Assembly (NCBI GenBank): GCA_000697335.1
Contig: JNEM01003723.1
Location: 1-12,877, forward strand
Length of the DNA: 12,877 nt
From: Conidiobolus incongruus B7586
Lineage: Eukaryota > Entomophthoromycota > Entomophthoromycetes > Entomophthorales > Conidiobolaceae
Direction: 5' to 3'
Part shown: positions 9,735 to 12,877 of the stretch, one piece after another
Position numbering within the stretch: the first letter of the stretch is position 1
Layout of the letters: the number at the start of each line of letters is the position of its first letter
Notes under the pieces: generated by a model
What the model was told of the DNA's origin: nothing
Database searches by the model: none
Seen by the model: the letters and a program-made list of their open reading frames with translations, nothing else
Made by a program: the position numbers and the translations under genes

Positions 9735-9985
9735 TTATTGGAAGTCATTTTTAAGAATAAAATTAAAAAATATATATAAAATAATAGAGAATTGCCTTTA
9801 TTGCCATAATAACTTTTTCTATATTTTATATCATAGGGATAATAACAGAAAATTTTTAATTATCTTTATCTAAGTATTATCTATTAATAAGAACATACCT
9901 AGTTTTATGACTCATCTATTTAACAAATTATATTTAATATATTGAAATATTATAATCAACTTATAGGAATTAAGACTTATAAATA
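9735..9985 (-). pseudogene. Decayed receptor-like (7TM) relic, copy B
   Basis: This segment is homologous to 580-870 and in the same orientation. On the minus strand at 9915-9880 the frame reads MSHKTRYVLINR, against MSHTFKHVHVNR in copy A. The DNA is diverged, yet several residues are identical and others conservative (K/R, H/Y, V/I), which suggests both were once coding in this frame. RY followed by a hydrophobic residue fits the DRY end of TM3. Both copies then carry TAA at the same place, either inherited before duplication or produced independently by A+T mutation. It is far more decayed than copy A and has many stops. Confidence 0.35.
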
Positions 9986-10716
9986 ATTAGAAATATTTAA
10001 TATATATTTTATAAAGAAGTCATAATAATATGTATCTATTAATATTTTTTACATAAATATTATTATTTATCTAATCTTTTTTAATTTATTAAAATTTAGA
10101 ACATTTTTCAAAATCCTTAATTAATAATTTTTAATTCGAATTTTATAAATATATATATGTATATATATATAGTTTGAAAATATCAACTCTTATATATTTT
10201 ATATCTAATTTATTTTTTAAAATTAACATTATATCTGAAAAATCTATAATTAAAATATTTGCTAATTTTTTTTCATTTTGAATTAATAAATAAAATTAGT
10301 GGAAATTATTGAAAATTATAATTTTTAAATATTTGTATGTATTTAATTCATTTTAAATATTTTTAATTTTTTTAAATAATTATTTTTTTTACTTATTAGT
10401 TTATTAATCATATTATCAAATTTCAAAACAAATTATAAATTAAATTGAGAGTTTATATTATAGGACCTTTATAATGATCAACTCCCTAAAAGTGGAATAT
10501 CAACCCCTCAAGAATAATAGTAAACGAATATTAAAAATCATTTATAAATATTGTGATTGAAAAATTAAATTTATTAGATTAAATAGTTATTGAATAGAAA
10601 AAATACATAAAAAATATAAGGAATATATAAATTTAAAATTAGTTTGAAATATTAAAGCTTTAGGTAATAATATTTCCGATTGATTCACACTAGTCTAATT
10701 GAATCAGTTGAAAATA
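9986..10716. other. AT-rich intergenic DNA downstream of the OTU gene
   Basis: No gene is seen. An imperfect TA run lies near 10148-10171. A minus-strand AATAAA at 10570-10575, 142 bases past the OTU stop, could be its polyadenylation signal but is weak evidence in this composition. Confidence 0.6.
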
Positions 10717-11841
10717 TTAAAAAATGCGCACCTTTTTGACACTTGGTGTGAAGTAGCTCGAAAGAGGGACGGATTTGAAGAGAGGTGCCACAAAACGATC
10801 GAACTGCTCCCTAGAGACAGGTACTTTGAACACGTTCTTGTAACCGTCCAAAGGCACTGGTATGCTCTTGGCAGTTGGTGGGCGCTTGGGTGGAGATTTG
10901 GACTTTCTTCTAGGTAGTTGAATTGCATCCTTTTTAACCCTTTGGCCATTATCATTAATACCCTCATTGGATGATTGATCCATTTCGTCTTGAGGTTCAG
11001 CTTCAAGAGGTCTCTTGGCAGGCTTGACCTTTTGAATGGGAGCTGGCGACATTTTGAAGGATTTGTTCTTAAGTTTTGATAAAGCGACCATCATGTCACT
11101 TCTAGACTTTTTGAGAAGGGATGAAATACCTTCAAAGTCTGAAATATTGCCAAGCTGGTGAATGAGATTGAATTTGTTCTTATCCTGGGAGCTTAATTTT
11201 TCCCATCCAGCGAATTCTGGGACTTTGGTTGCCTATTGAATAGGTTGATTAATAAAGGTTGTGTATACTTGGATGGTATGATCATTACTTTAAAAGCATT
11301 AGTCACTTTAGAATTGACACCTCGGATGGAGCAATAATGAGAAGCACCCTCATACCTAACAATAATCAATATATAATCCAGTTTTTTGATAATAAACAAT
11401 ATTACCAAACATGAATAGTCCTCTTATTTTGCTTAGGATCAACATCAGGATAAGAGTAGATATTACCTCTATCGTCATGAACGAAAATATAAACATTCAA
11501 AACTTCAGCCAAGGCTAAGATCTCTAAGGAGTCTGCCCAGTTGCAATCTCTTCTGACATTTCTCAAGAATTGCTTCCATTCGTGTTTGGGCATCAGACTA
11601 CCGCAGTATTCGGAAGCTTTACTCTCCAACTTTTTGGCAGTTAAACCTCTTAAATAATTGTAGCGTTCTTGAGTTCCAAACATTTGATCCGATACTGATC
11701 TGTAAAAGCAGTTGCCATCTCCTCTAATGGACACGAAACGAAGGCCGAGATAAGAGTATAATTGGTTTAAATAATTGTATCCTGGCTATTTCCAACAATT
11801 ATTACTTTATCCTAATCTCTTTGATTTATTTCACTTACCAT
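10717..11841 (-). CDS. OTU-domain deubiquitinase, OTUD3-like, four exons
   Basis: The gene is spliced as 11841-11839, 11785-11406, 11355-11289 and 11232-10717, giving 321 residues in one consistent frame. The OTU cysteine-protease core (about 16-145) has GDGNCFYRSV with Asp24 and Cys27, and the catalytic His134 followed by Tyr (GASHYCSI). The Cys-His spacing of 107 fits the OTUD3/OTUD6 kind. Residues about 168-205 (FNLIHQLGNISDF to MVALSKL) resemble a UBA helix bundle, as in OTUD3. Residues 205-321 are basic and probably disordered, with KPAKRP and PRRKSKSPPKRP clusters suggesting nuclear entry. Family knowledge says such enzymes remove ubiquitin from substrates; the substrate here is unknown. 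The first exon must be the lone ATG beside GTAAGT: without this intron the first Met (36) would follow the catalytic Cys and the motif would be lost. The frame is intact and the gene is probably active. Confidence 0.88.
11233..11288 (-). other. Intron 3 of the OTU gene
   Basis: 56 bases, phase 0, donor GTAATG and acceptor CAATAG, with a branch-like TATTAATC before the end. Without it an in-frame TAG would stop the protein just after the OTU domain. Removing it joins FK to ATKVPEFAGW. Confidence 0.75.
11356..11405 (-). other. Intron 2 of the OTU gene
   Basis: 50 bases, donor GTAATA and acceptor GTTAG, splitting the Trp128 codon. Removal joins TIHVW to YEGASHY and brings the catalytic His into frame with the Cys, which strongly supports it. 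Confidence 0.85.
11786..11838 (-). other. Intron 1 of the OTU gene, directly after the start codon
   Basis: 53 bases, phase 0, donor GTAAGT immediately following ATG, acceptor AAATAG. It places an ATG in frame with PGYNYLNQLYSYLGLRF, the usual lead-in to the OTU core. Confidence 0.75.
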
Positions 11842-11856
11842 CTTAATACTATATAC

Positions 11857-11876
11857 AATAATAATAATAATAATAA
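11857..11876. repeat. (AAT)n microsatellite in the OTU gene leader
   Basis: About 20 bases of AAT/ATA trinucleotides, 16-35 bases upstream of the start codon, so probably within the transcribed leader, where it reads as ATT repeats. Confidence 0.9.
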
Positions 11877-12013
11877 ATTTGTATTGGGTTAATTGTTCCC
11901 AATTCGAAAATAAAAACTTGAAGAGGAAAAAATAATTATTCAGGTTGTTATTTATGGGTTTTGATGATTTTTTTACTCAAAAATTTGATTTTAGTTGAAT
12001 TGGTACCACTTAA

Positions 12014-12036
12014 GGCTTTATATCATTGACCAATCA
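12014..12036 (-). promoter_or_regulatory. Candidate promoter of the OTU gene: TATA-like plus CCAAT box
   Basis: The minus strand has TATAAAG (12016-12022). Next to it on the plus strand lies GACCAATCA (12028-12036), a perfect HAP/NF-Y consensus in reverse orientation, about 190 bases before the ATG. TATA-like words are common here, so the CCAAT element carries most of the weight. Confidence 0.35.
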
Positions 12037-12877
12037 AAACTTTGAAGTGAATAATGCAAGTGTTTGATTAGTTGGTAAAGTTCGCGTCTATTGTGGATAT
12101 TGACAATTTGAATTTTAGTTTTGTTGAGTTAAACAATTATTGATAAATTAATTATTGGATAATATTGTGGTGAATTTGAATTGAAATTGATATTGAATTA
12201 AATAAAATAATAGTAATAATCATACAATAAATATTAACTCGTAATTTTTATTGAATAATTAATAATTAAAAATAAATATATAGTAATTACTGGTGTTGCT
12301 TTATTAATAATACAATATGTAGATTTTTAATCCAATTTTGACCGAATCATCACATCATATTTAAATCAAAATAACTTCAAATATTTGCTAAATCTTTATT
12401 CATTTAAAAGAAAAAATTTTTAATATGATATCAATTAAATACAATTTTAACAGTAAACAAACTTACTATGAAATTAATATGAATTAATACAATGTATTAT
12501 TTAGTACTGTTTTAAATGTTGTTATTTTGGTTTAAATGATTACTTGAAAAATGATCAATTACGAAAAGATTAATCATCTTGTTTTAAGAAAATTTTATAG
12601 GAATTAAATAATATATTATAATATGATGATTAGTTTCTGACACTAATAGTGAAATATACAATATTATTAATTCATCAATATAGCTTTTTTAAATAAAATG
12701 AGTGAATGGTGAGATATTATATTATTTAATAATGTAATATTTATCAAAATTGAATCAAATATATTCAAAATGATATTAATATTTTATAAACAATTAATTA
12801 CTTATATATTTTTGATATTTTTTGATTAATATTAATTTGAAATTATTATAATATTATTACTATATATTTTAAATAAT
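12037..12877. other. AT-rich intergenic DNA at the window end
   Basis: After a mildly richer stretch to about 12100 (with TTCGCGTC at 12081-12088, one of few CpG-containing words), the sequence is nearly pure A+T. I see no gene, RNA or element. Confidence 0.6.

Noticed and set aside
787-9915. ATGACTCAT in both relics as a Gcn4-type control site
   Set aside because: It falls inside the former coding frame as Met-Ser-His, which explains its conservation without a regulatory role.
10699-11006. Two open frames, plus 10699-10917 and minus 10704-11006
   Set aside because: They are shadows of exon 4 of the OTU gene in other frames, without recognisable domains.

Overview
The window reads as nuclear DNA of a fungus with extreme A+T bias. 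Intergenic stretches are nearly all A and T (hand count 5 G/C in 60 bases at 9061-9120), while genes reach 40-48% G+C (24/60 at 4861-4920, 29/60 at 11581-11640). Three introns of only 50-56 bases, with GTAAG/GTAAT donors and TAG acceptors, can be placed exactly. A rhodopsin-like receptor pseudogene is unusual for a fungus. From memory, such receptors are abundant in Entomophthorales such as Conidiobolus, so an early-diverging fungus of that kind is my best guess, not a demonstrated fact.

Layout. 1-2850: AT-rich DNA with a strongly decayed receptor-like relic on the minus strand (about 576-948) and a doubtful relic at 231-390. 2850-3705: a seven-transmembrane receptor pseudogene on the plus strand, spread over three frames. 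4544-5614: an intact 356-codon minus-strand gene whose first 145 residues are a degenerate protein-kinase N-lobe and whose remainder is Ser-rich, with no kinase C-lobe. About 6450-6750: an unrecognised relic with raised G+C. 6760-10700: a gene desert containing a second copy of the receptor-like relic (about 9735-9985). 10717-11841: an intact four-exon minus-strand gene for a 321-residue OTU-family deubiquitinase resembling OTUD3. 12037-12877: nothing recognised.

The two living genes point the same way but are 5 kb apart and share no operon-like arrangement. Each has a perfect CCAAT (HAP/NF-Y) element 190-270 bases before its start, and the two elements share 12 bases. The dominant story is gene-family decay. 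One readable dead receptor and at least two older fossils of what looks like the same family sit in DNA drifting toward pure A+T, and local G+C islands mark where genes used to be.

No transposon with terminal repeats, tRNA, rRNA or CRISPR array was recognised. No complete novel system is evident; the truncated pseudokinase is the most unusual intact gene.
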